Below, in pieces: positions 1-13,400 of a stretch of DNA of 64,000 nucleotides. The stretch is taken from positions 9,208,803 to 9,272,802 of the forward strand of contig OZ022515.1 in assembly GCA_963989385.1 (NCBI GenBank), written 5' to 3'. Each line of letters starts with the position of its first letter. Position 1 is the first letter of the stretch. Origin of the DNA: Ctena decussata (taxonomy: Eukaryota; Mollusca; Bivalvia; Lucinida; Lucinidae). The position numbers were made by a program, and so were the translations under genes. The notes beneath the pieces are model-generated. The model worked only from the letters and a program-made list of their open reading frames with translations. It was not told the DNA's origin and did not search any database.

Positions 1-154
1 TTTTCCACTCATTTAGATATGTGTCACTTGGCAGTCAACATCTTCTCAATTGTGATGGCACTTGGTTAGAACTGGACAGAATTACACTTTGGACAAGAAC
101 TCTGTGACAAATTTTCAATCAGAAAATGACAGTAAGATCTGCATCAGCATAAAT

Positions 155-545
155 TAGGGGATAACTGTATTCAAAATTGTCATTTGGGGAGGTAAATCGT
201 CGGTTTTATGGTCGGAAATTTTGTTTTAGGGCGACGCGCCAGTGGAGCCGTAAAACGGAATTTGCGATCATGAACCCGACGATTTACCTCATCAAATGAC
301 AATTTTCAATATAGTTATCCCCATTCTAATGCACTTTTTCACATTTTCACCTTACGAAGTGTGCTTCTTTGCACCCATTGCAAGTGCTTTTAGCAGCGTA
401 AAACCAAATGTCAGCCAGTGAGAAGTGACGTTTTATAATGAGGTCAGGTTTGCGACCGTAAATCGCAGAACATACTGTCACAAATTTTTGACGTTATCCA
501 ATCAGACGTCGCGTTATATTCGTAAGTGCATTAGAATGGAGACTT
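155..545. repeat. GGGGATAACTGTA palindromic element
   Basis: 155-325 is a long hairpin: GGGGATAACTGTATTC and TTGTCATTTGGGGAGG at the left pair with AAATGACAATTTTCAATA and GTTATCCCC at the right. The rest runs through TCTAATGCAC and AAATTTTTGACGTTATCC to GTGCATTAGAATGG. Other copies are at 5217-7198 (split), 15000-15130 and 15975-16350. No gene is seen in 1-571. Confidence 0.75.
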
Positions 546-571
546 TGTGACTGCATCCATATTTAATACCA

Positions 572-712
572 AGTCTGATCAGAGTCATGCTGTCTGCATA
601 GAGCTAGTTTAGGTTCATAGCTACCCTTTGGGCTGTGATCAGACTGGATGGCTGCCCAGGCTGATCTGAGACTTTGTTAGGCACACATGTCACTTTGTTG
701 GTGTTGTGGCTC
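572..712. repeat. P235 palindromic MITE, right part
   Basis: Partial copy of the 235-bp palindrome family: GTCTGATCAGAGTC start, CCCAGGCTGATCTGAGAC, CACTTTGTTGG and TTGTGGCTC end. It stops 46 bases before an FAH exon. Confidence 0.75.
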
Positions 713-758
713 ATATTTCATCAGCTATGTGTTTCTAGGACATATTTTGTGTTCCTAG

Positions 759-856
759 GACATATCTGCCTGTTGGTTACCATGGTAGGGCATCTTCAGT
801 AGTAGTCTCAGGGACTCCAATTAAAAGACCAAATGGACAGACCAGACCAGATGATA
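759..856 (+). CDS. FAH: FAH exon (first in window)
   Basis: Starts after the acceptor TTCCTAG at 752-758; the first G completes a Trp codon (TG|G) from an exon outside the window. Reads [11 protein letters not shown] and on to R-P-D-D, ending one base into a Lys codon before GTAAGT. It holds the Tyr of GYHGR that contacts substrate in mouse FAH. A near-copy of the acceptor lies 20 bases upstream at 732-738; using it would shift the frame. Confidence 0.93.
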
Positions 857-3800
857 GTAAGTTATAATTGCACAATAACAATATAATCAGAGAGTATAAA
901 TGCGACAGTTATGACTGTCTTGATTGGTCAGTATTTTTGACTATTGCCAGCTCATTGACATCACCCATTTAAACATAATGCAGGATTACTGCACAGTATC
1001 TTTGACTGTCACCTGGTTGTAGGCTAGACATATTGCGTACATTTTAAATTATCTGAAACTTCTATTCAGTGCTTTTGGGAACAACAGTCAAAACTGTCGC
1101 CCCTCTGTGCTGTGGCCTCAGGCAATAGTGCATCGAGTCAGGGTGATAGAAAGAACTCTTATGCCCACAAAAGCATGAAATAGTTGTGTATTATCCTCAG
1201 TATAAAATTATTTTGGTTGGACAAGTATATGATTTTCTTTTACTAATTGTTGTAATTTTGGGTGGAAACGTGTCAGTGGAAAAAGTTGAGCCCATGGGTC
1301 GGGTAGGGGTCAGTAACTAGGACTTACCCATTTGTTAGCTCACCTGTGAAGGTGAGCTTATAGTATAGCCTTGGTCCGTCGTCCGTCGTCGGCGTCGTCG
1401 GCGTCGTCCACACTTTTAAACATCTTCTTCTCAGAAACCACTGGGTGGATTGAAGCCAAATTTCCTATGGAGCCTTAACAGGATGGGGGAATGAAAGTTT
1501 ATATATTTGGTCCAGGTCACATGACCAAGATGGCCGCCACGCCCATATATGGTAAAAACCCTTCAAAAATCTTCTTCTCCAGAACCAAAAGGCCTATGAC
1601 CTTGAAACTTGGTACGTAGCATCGGGCATGCGGGCCCATCATAATTTATATAAATCATGACCTTGTGATGACCTTGACCTAATTTACGGCATGGTCAACT
1701 TTGGTACGTTAGGCTTTTATATGGGAAAACGCTTAAACGGTGGATTTCTCAGAAACTGTTTAAGTCTAAGGTACAATACTTGGTATACATGGTTGACTAA
1801 ATGACCAGATGAAGATATTATGTCACTAAAGGTCAAGGTCATTCCTTCGGACCATCCGTCGTCAAGATTTTCAAACATCTTCTCCTCTGAAACCACCGGG
1901 CCGATTGAAGCCAAATTTCATAGGGAGTCTCAGTGGGATGGGGGAACGAAAGTTTATATATTTGGTCCAGGTCACATGACCAAGATGGCCGCCTGCTCAT
2001 ATATGGTAAAAACCCTTCAAAAAACTTCTTCTCCAGAATCAAAAGGCCTATGACCTTGAAACTTGGTATGTAGCATCGGGCATGCGGGCCCATCATAATT
2101 TATATAAATCATGACCTTGTGATGACCTTGACATAATTTATGACATTGTCAACTTTGGTACGTTAGGCTTTAATATGGGAAAACGCTTAAACGGTGGATT
2201 TCTCAGAAACTGTTTAAGTCTAAGGTACAATACTTGGTATACATGGTTGACTAAATGACCAGATGAAGATATTATGTCACTAAAGGTCAAGGTTATTCAG
2301 TCGGACCATCCGTCGTCAAGATTTTCAAACATTTTCTCCTCTGAAACCACTGGGCCGATTGAAGCCAAATTTCATATGGAGTCTCAGTGAGATGGGGGAA
2401 CGAAAGTTTATATATTTGGTCCAGGTCACATGACCAAGATGGCCGTCATGCCCATATTTGGTAAAAACCCTTTAAAAATTTTCTTCTCCAGAACCAAAAG
2501 GCCTATGACCTTGAAACTTGGTGTGTAGCATCAGGCATGCGGGCTCATCATAGTTTATACAAATCATGTCCTTGCGTTGACCTTGACCTAATTTACGGGA
2601 TGGTCAACTTTGGTATGTTAGGCTTTTATATGGGAAAACGCTTAAACAGTGGATTTCTCAGAAATTATTTAAGTCTAAGGTACAATACTTGGTATACATG
2701 GTTGACTAAATGACCAGATGAAGATATTATGTCACTAAAGGTCAAGGTTATTCCGTCAGACCATCCGTCGTCAAGATTTTCAAACATCTTCTCCTCTGAA
2801 ACCACTGGGCTGATTGAAGCCAAATTTCATATGGAGTCTCAGTGGGATAAGGAAACAAAATTTTATACCCAGGGTCTGGGTCACATGACCAAGATGGCCT
2901 CCATGCCCATATATGGTAAAAACCCTTCAAAAAACTTCTTCTCCAGAACCAAAAGGCCTATGACCTTGAAACTTGGTATGTAGCATTGGGCATGCGGGCC
3001 CATCATATTTTATACAAATCATGACCTTGCGTTGACCTTGACTTAATTTACGGCATGGTCAACTTTGGTATGTTAGGCTTTTATATGGGAAAACGCTTAA
3101 ACAGTGGATTTCTCAGAAACTATTTAAGTATTAGGTACAATACTTGGTATACATGGTCGACTAAATGACCAGATGAAGGTATTATGTCACTAAAGGTCAA
3201 GGTCTTTCCATCGGACCATCCGTCGTCAAGATTTTCAAACATCTTCTCCTCTGAAACCACTGGGCCGATTGAAGCGAAATTTCGTATGGAGTCTCAGTGG
3301 GATGGGGGAACGAAAGTTTATACCCGGGGTCTGGGTCACATGACCAAGATGGCCACCATGCCCATATATGGTAAAAACCCTTCGAAAATCTTCTTCTCTA
3401 GAACCAAAAGGCCTATGACCTTGAAACTTGGTATGTAGCATCGGGCATGCTGGCCCATCATAGTTTATACAAATGATGACCATGTGTTGACCTTGAATTA
3501 ATTTACGACATGGTCAACTTTGGTATGTTAGGCTTTTATATGGGAAAACGCTTAAACAGTGGATTTCTCAGAAACTATTTAAGTCTTAGTCTTAGTCTAC
3601 AATACATGGTATATATGGTCAACTAAATGACCAGATGAAGATATTATGTCACTGAAAGGTCAAGGTCATTTTGTGGGTCTGTCCGTCATCAAGATTTTCA
3701 AAACATCTACTCCTCTGAAACCACTGGTCTGATTGAAGCGAAATTTCATATGGAGTCTAAGTGTGATCAGGGAATAAAAGTTTGTTCTCAGGGTCTTGAC

Positions 3801-4421
3801 CAAGATGGCCGCCATGCCCGTATATCGTAAAAACCCTTCAAAATCTTCTTCTCCAGAACCAAAAGGTGTATGACCTTGAAACTTGGTATGTAGCTTTGGG
3901 CACTGAAGCCCATCATAGTTTATACAAATGATCGTGCGTGACCTTGACCTAATTTATGACACTGTCAACTTTGGTACATTATGTAGGCTTTTATATGGGA
4001 AAATGCTTAAACAGTGGATTTTTCAGAAACTATTTAAGTCTAAGGTGCAATATTTGGTATATATGGTTGACTAAATGACCAGATGAAGATATTTTGTCGT
4101 TAAAGGTCAAGGTCATTCTTTGACTTTTGTACAAGGTCATTGAGATTCTGTCACCCGTCAACATTTTCAAACATCTTCTCAGAGGCCACTAGGGTCAATC
4201 GAAGCCATATTTCATATGGAGCTTCACCGGCTTAAAGGAACCATAGTTTGTTCAGATGGTCTTGGTCACTTGTTAAAGGACTTCTCCTCTGAAACTACTG
4301 GGCCAATTTTAATTAAATTTCATAAACGGCCTTCAGGCAAAGCGGGAAAGAAACTTTATATATTTGGTCAAGGTCACATGACCAAGATGGCCACCATGCC
4401 CATATATGGCAAAACCCTTAA

Positions 4422-4452
<31 letters not shown>

Positions 4453-7400
4453 TTTGCCTTGAAACTTGGTATGTAGCATCTGGAACTCTAGTACTACTAA
4501 GTTTATATAAATGATGAACTTGGATTGACCTTGACCTGTTTTGCCACAAGGTCAAATTTGGGTTCTAATGCTTTTGAGTGGGAAAAGCTAAAAAAAAGTG
4601 CATTTTTGTGTTGCTATTGTGCTCTGTGATATGGAAATGCAGACAATTTGAACCCCTAGGAATTTTAGGGGTCAAGATTGTTCAGTGACCTTGGCTTAAG
4701 GTAATTTGTCTGTAATTTGTCAACATTTTTAAAGGACTTTTCCTCTGAAACTACAGAACCAATTTCAATTAAATTTCATATGCAGCCTTCAGGCAAAGTG
4801 GGAAAAAAAATCATATATTCGGTTTAGGTCATATGACCAAGATGGCGCAAAAACCTTGAAAAATCTTCTTCTCCAGAACCATTTGGCCATTTGCCTTGAA
4901 ACTTGGTATGTTGCATCTGGGACTGTAGTACTACCAATTTTATATAAATTGAGCATATACTGACAGGTGAGCGATCGTTGCCCTTGGGCGACTTGTTTTA
5001 AATTTCACTTGTATTTCTAAGATACTTGAAAAGAGCTTATTTATACATGAATAGGTTTATTTTTATATTAGTGTGAATCATCTGGCTGCTGCTGACCTAA
5101 GACCAAGGTGGCAGACTTAAAAGACATTGGCATTAAAGTTTTTAGTTAAGTTTGCTTTCATTAGGCAGTAGCACTGGTCTGAGGTAAACATGATCCCTGC
5201 TCACTTGCTTTAGTTTAGGGGATAACATTGTCATTTGTGGAGGTAAATCATTGGTTTTATGGTCGGGAATTTCGTTTTATGGCGACGTGCCAGCGGAGGC
5301 TCCGGGGCAGCTTATAGTATGGTCAGGCTCCGTCGTTGTCCGTCCGTCAACAATTTCAAACGACTTCTCCTCTGAAACCACTAGGCCAATTGTAACCAAA
5401 TTTCATATGTAGCCTCCAGGGCTCATGGGAACGAAAAGTTGTTCAAACGGTCCTGGTCACATGACCAACATGGCCGCCATGCCCATATATGGTAAAAACC
5501 TAAAAAGATCTTCTTCTCCAGAACCAGTAGGCCGATGGCCTTGAAACTTGGTATGTAGCATTGGGTACGCAAGTACTACCAAGTTTGTTCAAATTATGAC
5601 CTTGGGTTGACCTTGATTTTTTTTACGGTAAGGTCAAATTTGCTTCCTTGTGCTTTAATATGGCAAAATGCTAAAACATAAGATATCTTGGAAACTGTTG
5701 AAAATTTTGGGCTAAAAATTGGTATCTACAGTTATCTTAATTAGTACATGAAGATTTATGAGCACAAGAGGTCAAGGTCATTCTTTGACCTTTGACCCAG
5801 AACTCTCATGTTTTGACAATTCCAAACAATCTCCTCAAAAGCCCCTGAGCCAATTGAAATCAAATTTCATATAGAGCCTCCAGGAGTTGAGGGAACAAAA
5901 ACTTATTCATATGGTCCAGGTCACATGACCAATATGGCTGCCAGGCCCATATATGGTAAAAACCTTTGAAAATCTTATTCTCCAGAACCAATTGACCGAT
6001 GGCCTTGAAACTTGGTATGTAGCTTTGTGTACATATGTACTACCAAGATTGTTCAAATTATGACCTTGTGTTGACCTTGACCTTTTTTATGGCAAGGTCA
6101 AATATGGGAAAATGCTAGGACATAAGATTTCATGGAAAGTTTTGAAGATTTATGCCTAAAAATTGGTATATACAGTTATCTTAATGAGTACATGAAGATT
6201 TGTGAGTACAAGAGGTCGAGGTCATTCTTTGACCTTTGACTCAGAACTCTCATATTTTGACAATATCAAACAATCTCCTCAAAAACAACTGGGCCAATTG
6301 TAACCAAATTCATATAGAGCCTCCAGGGGTTTGAGGGAATGAAAATTTGTTCAAAAGGTCCAGGTCACATGACCAACATGGCGGCCAGGCCCATATATGG
6401 TAAAAACCTTTAAAAATCTTCTTCTCCAGAACCAGTTGACTGATGGCCTTGAGGCTTGGTATTTAGCATTGGGAACTCCAGTACTATCAAGATTGTTCAA
6501 AATGATGACCTTGGGTTGACCTTGACTATTTTATGGCAAGGTCAAATGTGGGAAAATGCTAGAACATAAGATTTCATGGAAAGTTTTGAAGATTTATGCC
6601 TAAAAATTGATATCTACAGTCATCTTAATGAGTACATGAAGATTTATGAGTACAAGAGGTCAAGGTCATTCTTTGACTTTTGACCCAGAACTCTGTCATT
6701 TTGACAATATCAAACAATCTCCTCAAAAGCCACTGGGCCTATTTTGAAACCAAATTTCATATAGAGCCTCCAGGGGGTTGAGGGAATGAAATTTTTTTCA
6801 AATGTCCAGGTCATATGACCAACATGTCCTTCATGCCCATATATGGTTAAAACCTTTAAAAATCTTTTTCACCAGAACCAGTTGACTGATGGCCTGAGAG
6901 TAACTTACCCTAGAATACTGAGGCTGAATGGACTCGGGTGAGCTACAGGACCAATGGTCCTCTTGTTCAATACAGTTATCCCATTTCTAATGCACTTTTC
7001 CACATTTTCACCTTTCATAAAGTACAAGTTTGCACACTTTTCAGGTGCTGTCAGCAACATAAATCCTAACGTCAGCCAATGAGAAGCGACGTTACGTAAT
7101 GACGTCGGGTTTGCGACAGTAAATCACAGAATATACTGTCACAAATTTTTGATGTTATCCAATCAGAGGTCACTTTATATTTGTAAGTGCATTAGAATTG
7201 TAAATATATGCTTGATAAATATTTTTTTTTTTCTTTTTGTAGAACAACCTCCAGTATTTACCACCTGTAAATTGTTTGACTTTGAGTTAGAAATGGCTTT
7301 CTTTTGTGGACCATCTACACCACTGGGAGAGCCGGTAACCATGGATAAAGCTGAGGACCACATATTTGGAATGGTTGTTATGAATGATTGGAGTGGTAAG

Positions 7401-10400
7401 AGACAGTTTTTGACATACCGTAAAACTTCTTTAAATTAGGACAGCTAAAATAATTACTGTAAATGCCCTAAAAGCTGAAAAGTTTGGGTTTTACACTACA
7501 AAGATACGTCTAAAATTTCAGCTAGAAGGGGAAACAGTGGAGGCGGAGATCAGACTGCTCCTCAAAGGAGCAGTCTGATCTTGGTCTGCACTGTTTGCCC
7601 AGATCTATCTGTCCCAATACTTTGAATTTTTATAGTTAAGACAAATTGAAAACAATATTAAATAAGTGTTTGTACAAGCAGTGTAGACTTGATCATACTA
7701 TTTCCAATATGAGAAACCCAACAAGGTGGATAAAGGCCAGCTGTGATATCATCAAAATCCACAAAAATAGAATTCATTCCTATGATAACAGGCTTTATCG
7801 TACCTTCTCTGAGTTATGTATGTTCCATAATAATTTGGACATTGGAAATAATCACTGCATTTGTCCTGAAAATGGCTTATTTGGGTTCTAACGGTACATT
7901 CACATATTCAAAACATGCAGATGAAATGGAAACAATGTAGACCCTGATCAGACTGCTCCTTTGGGAGCAGGCTGATCTGGATCTACACTGTCTTTGCAGA
8001 CCTGTCTGCCCAATATTTAAAATTTTTACAGTATTCATTCAAAGACAGTCAGACATACGAGTTGTGACACAACTAAACCAACAAAGTGGCATGTGCACCC
8101 AGCGGAGACTGAGATTAGCCTAGTCTGATCAGAGTCTTCACTGTGCACTTAAAGGATGGCTAGCTACCTCCATGCCCAGGGTGAAGAAATTGATCACACT
8201 GAGTGGATGCCAAGGGTAATCCCAGTCTTTGTGTGGCAGACATGCCACTTCGTTGGTTCTGTCCTCTTTGCAGCTCAGTCTTTGTTTTCTGTCATGGTTT
8301 TGAAAAGTTGGCTTTGTTTCAGCTAGAGACATACAGAAATGGGAATATGTCCCCTTAGGACCCTTCTTGGGGAAGAACCTAGGAACAACTATATCGCCAT
8401 GGGTAGTCACTATGGACGCACTGAAGCCGTTTAAAGTACCAAATGTGGAGCAAGATCCGAAGCCATTTGCTTATCTACATCATGAGGATGCATATAATTT
8501 TGATATACATCTAGAAGTTGCATTAAAATGTAAGTAGCCTAGATTTTTTTTCTTGCTTAACATATAAGGATACCTTAGAGGCGCCATAGTCAAGCGGTCA
8601 GAGTCACTCGGTTATTGTGCAGAAAGTCGCCGGAAGGTCGTATGTTCGCGGCTCACCATTGGCATCCGACGACTGGAAAACTCTGTCTGTCAACCTAGCA
8701 GTAAATGGGTACCTTTTTCAAATCAGGGAAGGGTAAGGCAGTGAAAGGAGAGGGATGGGCTCTGCCTTTCATCAGCTGTGCCCAAAATACAGTGGGTCTC
8801 CCACTGTCCCTATGGCTATTAGGCTATGGGAAACCTTTATCTTTTAAGTATTCAAATATTGAGACAAATAGGTCTGGTTAACAGTGCAGACCCAGATCAG
8901 ACTGCTCCTTACTGCTCCAAGGAGTAGTCTGATCACAGTTTACACTGTTTGCTATTCAGTCTTCACCTTTTTTGAAGCATTGATACTGCATTGTAAAAGC
9001 AGAATGTCCCATTTTACAGGAACAGCTGTGGTCATAATTTTAAGGGTGAATTTTTTTTGTCCCCCGCCTTTTCGAAGAAAAGCGGAGGGACATAGTTTTC
9101 GGCTTTCCGTCCGTCCTTCCGTCCTTCCGTCTTTCCGTCCCCCTAAAGTAGTAGGTACCTTGTGTGCGCAACTCCTCCTACAGTTTTATGCCGATTCTTT
9201 CGAAACTTTACAGATGTTTTTGTCATGGTCTGAAGATACGCATGTGGTTTGGATGTAATCCTGAGATTATTTTTTGTCACTTTTTTCACAAGTTGAAGTT
9301 AGTCATTTTTTAGGCCTTTTTACTATCAAAGTGACTAGGTAGTGGGTACCTTGTGTGCGCAACTCCTCCTACAGTTTTATGCCGATGCCTTTGAAACTTC
9401 ACAGGTGTTTTGGTCATGGTCTGAAGATATGCATGTGGTTTGGATATAATCCTCACATTATTTTTTTGTCACTTTTTTCACAAGTTGAACTTCGTCATTT
9501 TTTAGGCGTTTTTTCTATCACAGTGACTAGATAGCGGGTACCTTGTGTGCGCAACTCCTCCTACAGTTTTATGCCGATTCCTTTGAAACTTCACAGGTAT
9601 TTTGGTCATGGTCTGAAGATATGCATGTGGTTTGGATATAATCCTCACATTATTTTTTTTAATACTTTTTTCACATTTTTAACTTCGCCGCTTTTCCAGC
9701 TCAAACGCTTAGTATATATACAGTGGAGACATAGTTTCCAAGGCGGGGGACATAAATTCGTTGAATTTGCTTGTTATATTTTTTTTTACCTTGTCCACCA
9801 TACTTACATGGGGTTAGAAATCTTACTTTACCACCCTTATCATTCCAGAAGTTAGGATGAAGAAAAATAAAAACATAGAATATGAAAAAGGAAACAAATC
9901 TTGTGATGTCAGTGCATTGGTCATAAAGATCACCTATTCTATATAAAGATTCCAAGATATATGTGGGTTTTTTTTTTTTTCAAATACATAATAGATTTAG
10001 TTCCGTCTTTTAACATTCTTGATGATTCTGCAGAATTAATCTGGCTAATGACATAGGAAGATACTGCTGTCATACAAAAACTAGCTGATTTGTCTATAAA
10101 TGTGGAAGTGTAACTATTTGCCTTAATAATTTATTTATTTCATAGGTGATGGCCTGCCACAACCAAAGACAATCACAAGAAGTAATTTTAAAGTAAGTTT
10201 TATGTGCTTTACTCTGAAGACAGCAAGAAAGACAATACAATATGACGGGCCCTCGAACATCTGACTCTTACAAACCTGTATCAAACACCTTGTTGAGCCA
10301 CACACAGAATGTCACTCAAATGTCACCTGATAGTATAAAACTGACCAATGCATTGACAACCAACAAAGTGGTTGTGAGCCCAGCGCAGACTCAGATCAGC

Positions 10401-13400
10401 CTGGACAGCCGCCCAGTCTAATCAGAATCATCGCAAAGCACTAAAAAGGGTTGCTTACAGTCTAAGCTACCTCCATGCGGACAGTGAAGACTCTGATCAG
10501 ACTGGGCGGATGCCCAGGTTGATCTGAGTCTGCGCTGGGCACATAACCACATTGTCGGTTTTCTCGTGTCGCGGCTCAAATTAAATCACAAGGTCCCACA
10601 ATAAGTCCTTGATTTTACCATACAATTAATGAAGTAAGTGTGGCTTCCGAAAGGTGAATAAAACACATATGAGCCGCGACACAACAAAACCAACAATGTG
10701 GCTTTGCGCCCAGTGAAGACTCAGATCAGCCTAGGTATCAGCCCAGTTTGAACGGACTCTTCGTTAAGTGCTCAAAGGGTAGCTAAGGGCTTAAGCTACC
10801 TCCATGCGGACAGCGAAGACTCTGATCAGACTGGGCGGATGCCCAGGCTGATCTGAGTCTGCGCTGGGCGCACAACCACTTTGTTGGTTTTCTCACGTCG
10901 CGGCTCATATTACAAATTGATATTTACAAGGGTTGTATTTTACCATTAAAAGAATCTATTAGCTCACAAATCAAGCATTTCAGCAGTATTTTTACATGAT
11001 TAGTGGGCGTCCAAGTGGAAATAGTCCATGGGCAATTACTTGGTCACACAAATCAAGAACTCAACCATTATTTCGAAGACAATAAATCATGAAAGAAAGA
11101 AACATATGAAAATAAAGAGTTTTATAGTAGTTGTTGATGGTTATATTTAGCTTCCCAGTAAGAAGGTATGAGAAAAGTTAATTCGTTTGAGCCGCAACAC
11201 AACAAAACCAACAAAGTGGTTGTGAGCCCAGCGCAGACTCAGATCAGCCTGGACAGCCGCCCAGTCTAATCAGAATCATCGCAAAGCACTAAAAAGGGTT
11301 GCTTACAGTCTAAGCTACCTCCATGCGGACAGTGAAGACTCTGATCAGACTGGGCGGATGCCCAGGTTGATCTGAGTCTGCGCTGGGCACATAACCACAT
11401 TGTCGGTTTTCTCGTGTCGCGGCTCAAATTAAATCACAAGGTCCCACAATAAGTCCTTGATTTTACCATACAATTAATGAAGTAAGTGTGGCTTCCGAAA
11501 GGTGAATAAAACACATATGAGCCGCGACACAACAAAACCAACAATGTGGCTTTGCGCCCAGTGAAGACTCAGATCAGCCTAGGTATCAGCCCAGTTTGAA
11601 CGGACTCTTCGTTAAGTGCTCAAAGGGTAGCTAAGGGCTTAAGCTACCTCCATGCGGACAGCGAAGACTCTGATCAGACTGGGCGGATGCCCAGGCTGAT
11701 CTGAGTCTGCGCTGGGCGCACAACCACTTTGTTGGTTTTCTCACGTCGCGGCTCATATTACAAATTGATATTTACAAGGGTTGTATTTTACCATTAAAAG
11801 AATCTATTAGCTCACAAATCAAGCATTTCAGCAGTATTTTTACATGATTAGTGGGCGTCCAAGTGGAAATAGTCCATGGGCAATTACTTGGTCACACAAA
11901 TCAAGAACTCAACCATTATTTCGAAGACAATAAATCATGAAAGAAAGAAACATATGAAAATAAAGAGTTTTATAGTAGTTGTTGATGGTTATATTTAGCT
12001 TCCCAGTAAGAAGGTATGAGAAAAGTTAATTCGTTTGAGCCGCAACACAACAAAACCAACAAAGTGGTTGTGCGCCCAGCACAGACTCAGATCAGCCTGG
12101 GCATCTGCCCAGTCTGATCAGAGTCTTCGCTGTCCGCATGAAGATAGCTTAGACTCTTAGCTACCCTTTGAGCGCTTAACAAAGAGTCTGGTGAAACTAG
12201 GCGGATGTCCAGGCTGATCTGAGTCTGTGCTGGGCATACAACCACATTGTTGGTTTTGTCGTGTCGTGGCTCATTTACTGTACATGTAGTAGTGGCATTG
12301 GCAAGATTGTTATCGTATTGCTGAAAAATAACAGTTTTGGTTCAAGTTTTTTTATCATATGACATCGCATCTTAGAGTGTAATAAAGCCATGCGTTAAAA
12401 ACGATAATCAACTAGTGGATTAAATATGCAAATTACTTCGTAACATTATGTGTTGACATCCATAAAAACGTCCCATTTTCTAATGGCATAATTTGTGACG
12501 TTTTAGTGCAAAATTTGCTAATAAAAAGCAATTTTAGTGTCATATATTAAATAGAACCTTGCATTCGTGATCCTGTATTATTGAATATATTAAACTTGTT
12601 GGGGAAAACTAATAATATGCTTGGCATAGCCTGGCATCTTATCTTTTTACCCCAACTCATTAAATAAATTCAATAATACATGAGCACTTATGTAAGATCC
12701 TGTTTGTATATGACGGGCAAACTTGAGTTCAGATGATCTTGTTTCAGAAAATGTGCAGAAAATTTGCTCACAGCCATTCATTACCATTGTCATGATTTGA
12801 CTGAAATAATGTTGAAAAGGACATAAAAATTGCAGGTCATCAATCCATCCAATAGAACATAAATTACGTTGTTACTCTTATTCTTTTTTAGTATATGTAT
12901 TGGACAATGAAACAACAACTAGCTCACCACACAGTGACAGGGTGTAATATAAACCCAGGAGATCTGATGGGCTCTGGTACAATAAGTGGGGAGGTAAGAT
13001 ATAGCTATGACATGTCTAGAATGTTACATCTCTCCTATACTGATGTGTCAGATTTTTGAGGATCAAAATGTATCATTCCTTTTTCATTCCAAACAAAAGT
13101 TTATACACAGTTTTTGACATCATGTGTTGATAATAACTAAAATACATTCAGATGCACTTAAGTACATGAGTATATAACACAATGTACGACCTGATAATTT
13201 AATGTAAAAAATTTGTGACAGTACAGGGTGTTAAGAAAGTTCGAAGACATTACAATATTGCTTATAACTTCAGAAGTTATATTCATTAAATCTTAAAACT
13301 TTACAGATTTCAAGAACTATTCAGTATTAAAAGATCCGCAATGTAACAACTTTTACAACCGAACATTACCGTAATAGAATTAGCAGTGCATATCCAAGGT

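Larger units (their letters stand above)
10361..12056 (+). repeat. 848-bp tandem duplication containing P235 copies
   Basis: 10361-11208 and 11209-12056 appear identical by eye. Each unit holds two P235 palindromes (10355-10577 and 10671-10906; 11189-11425 and 11519-11754) plus about 280 bases of single-copy-like DNA from TTACAAATTGATATTTACAA on. The break falls inside P235 sequence (CAACAAAGTGGTTGTG), which fits unequal exchange between MITE copies. It lies in an FAH intron. Confidence 0.92.

Noticed and set aside
1820..4476. Recurrent 77-86 residue frames starting MSLKVKV or similar
   Set aside because: They repeat with the 455-bp unit of array A1, differ by stops and frameshifts between units, and have no start context or family match.
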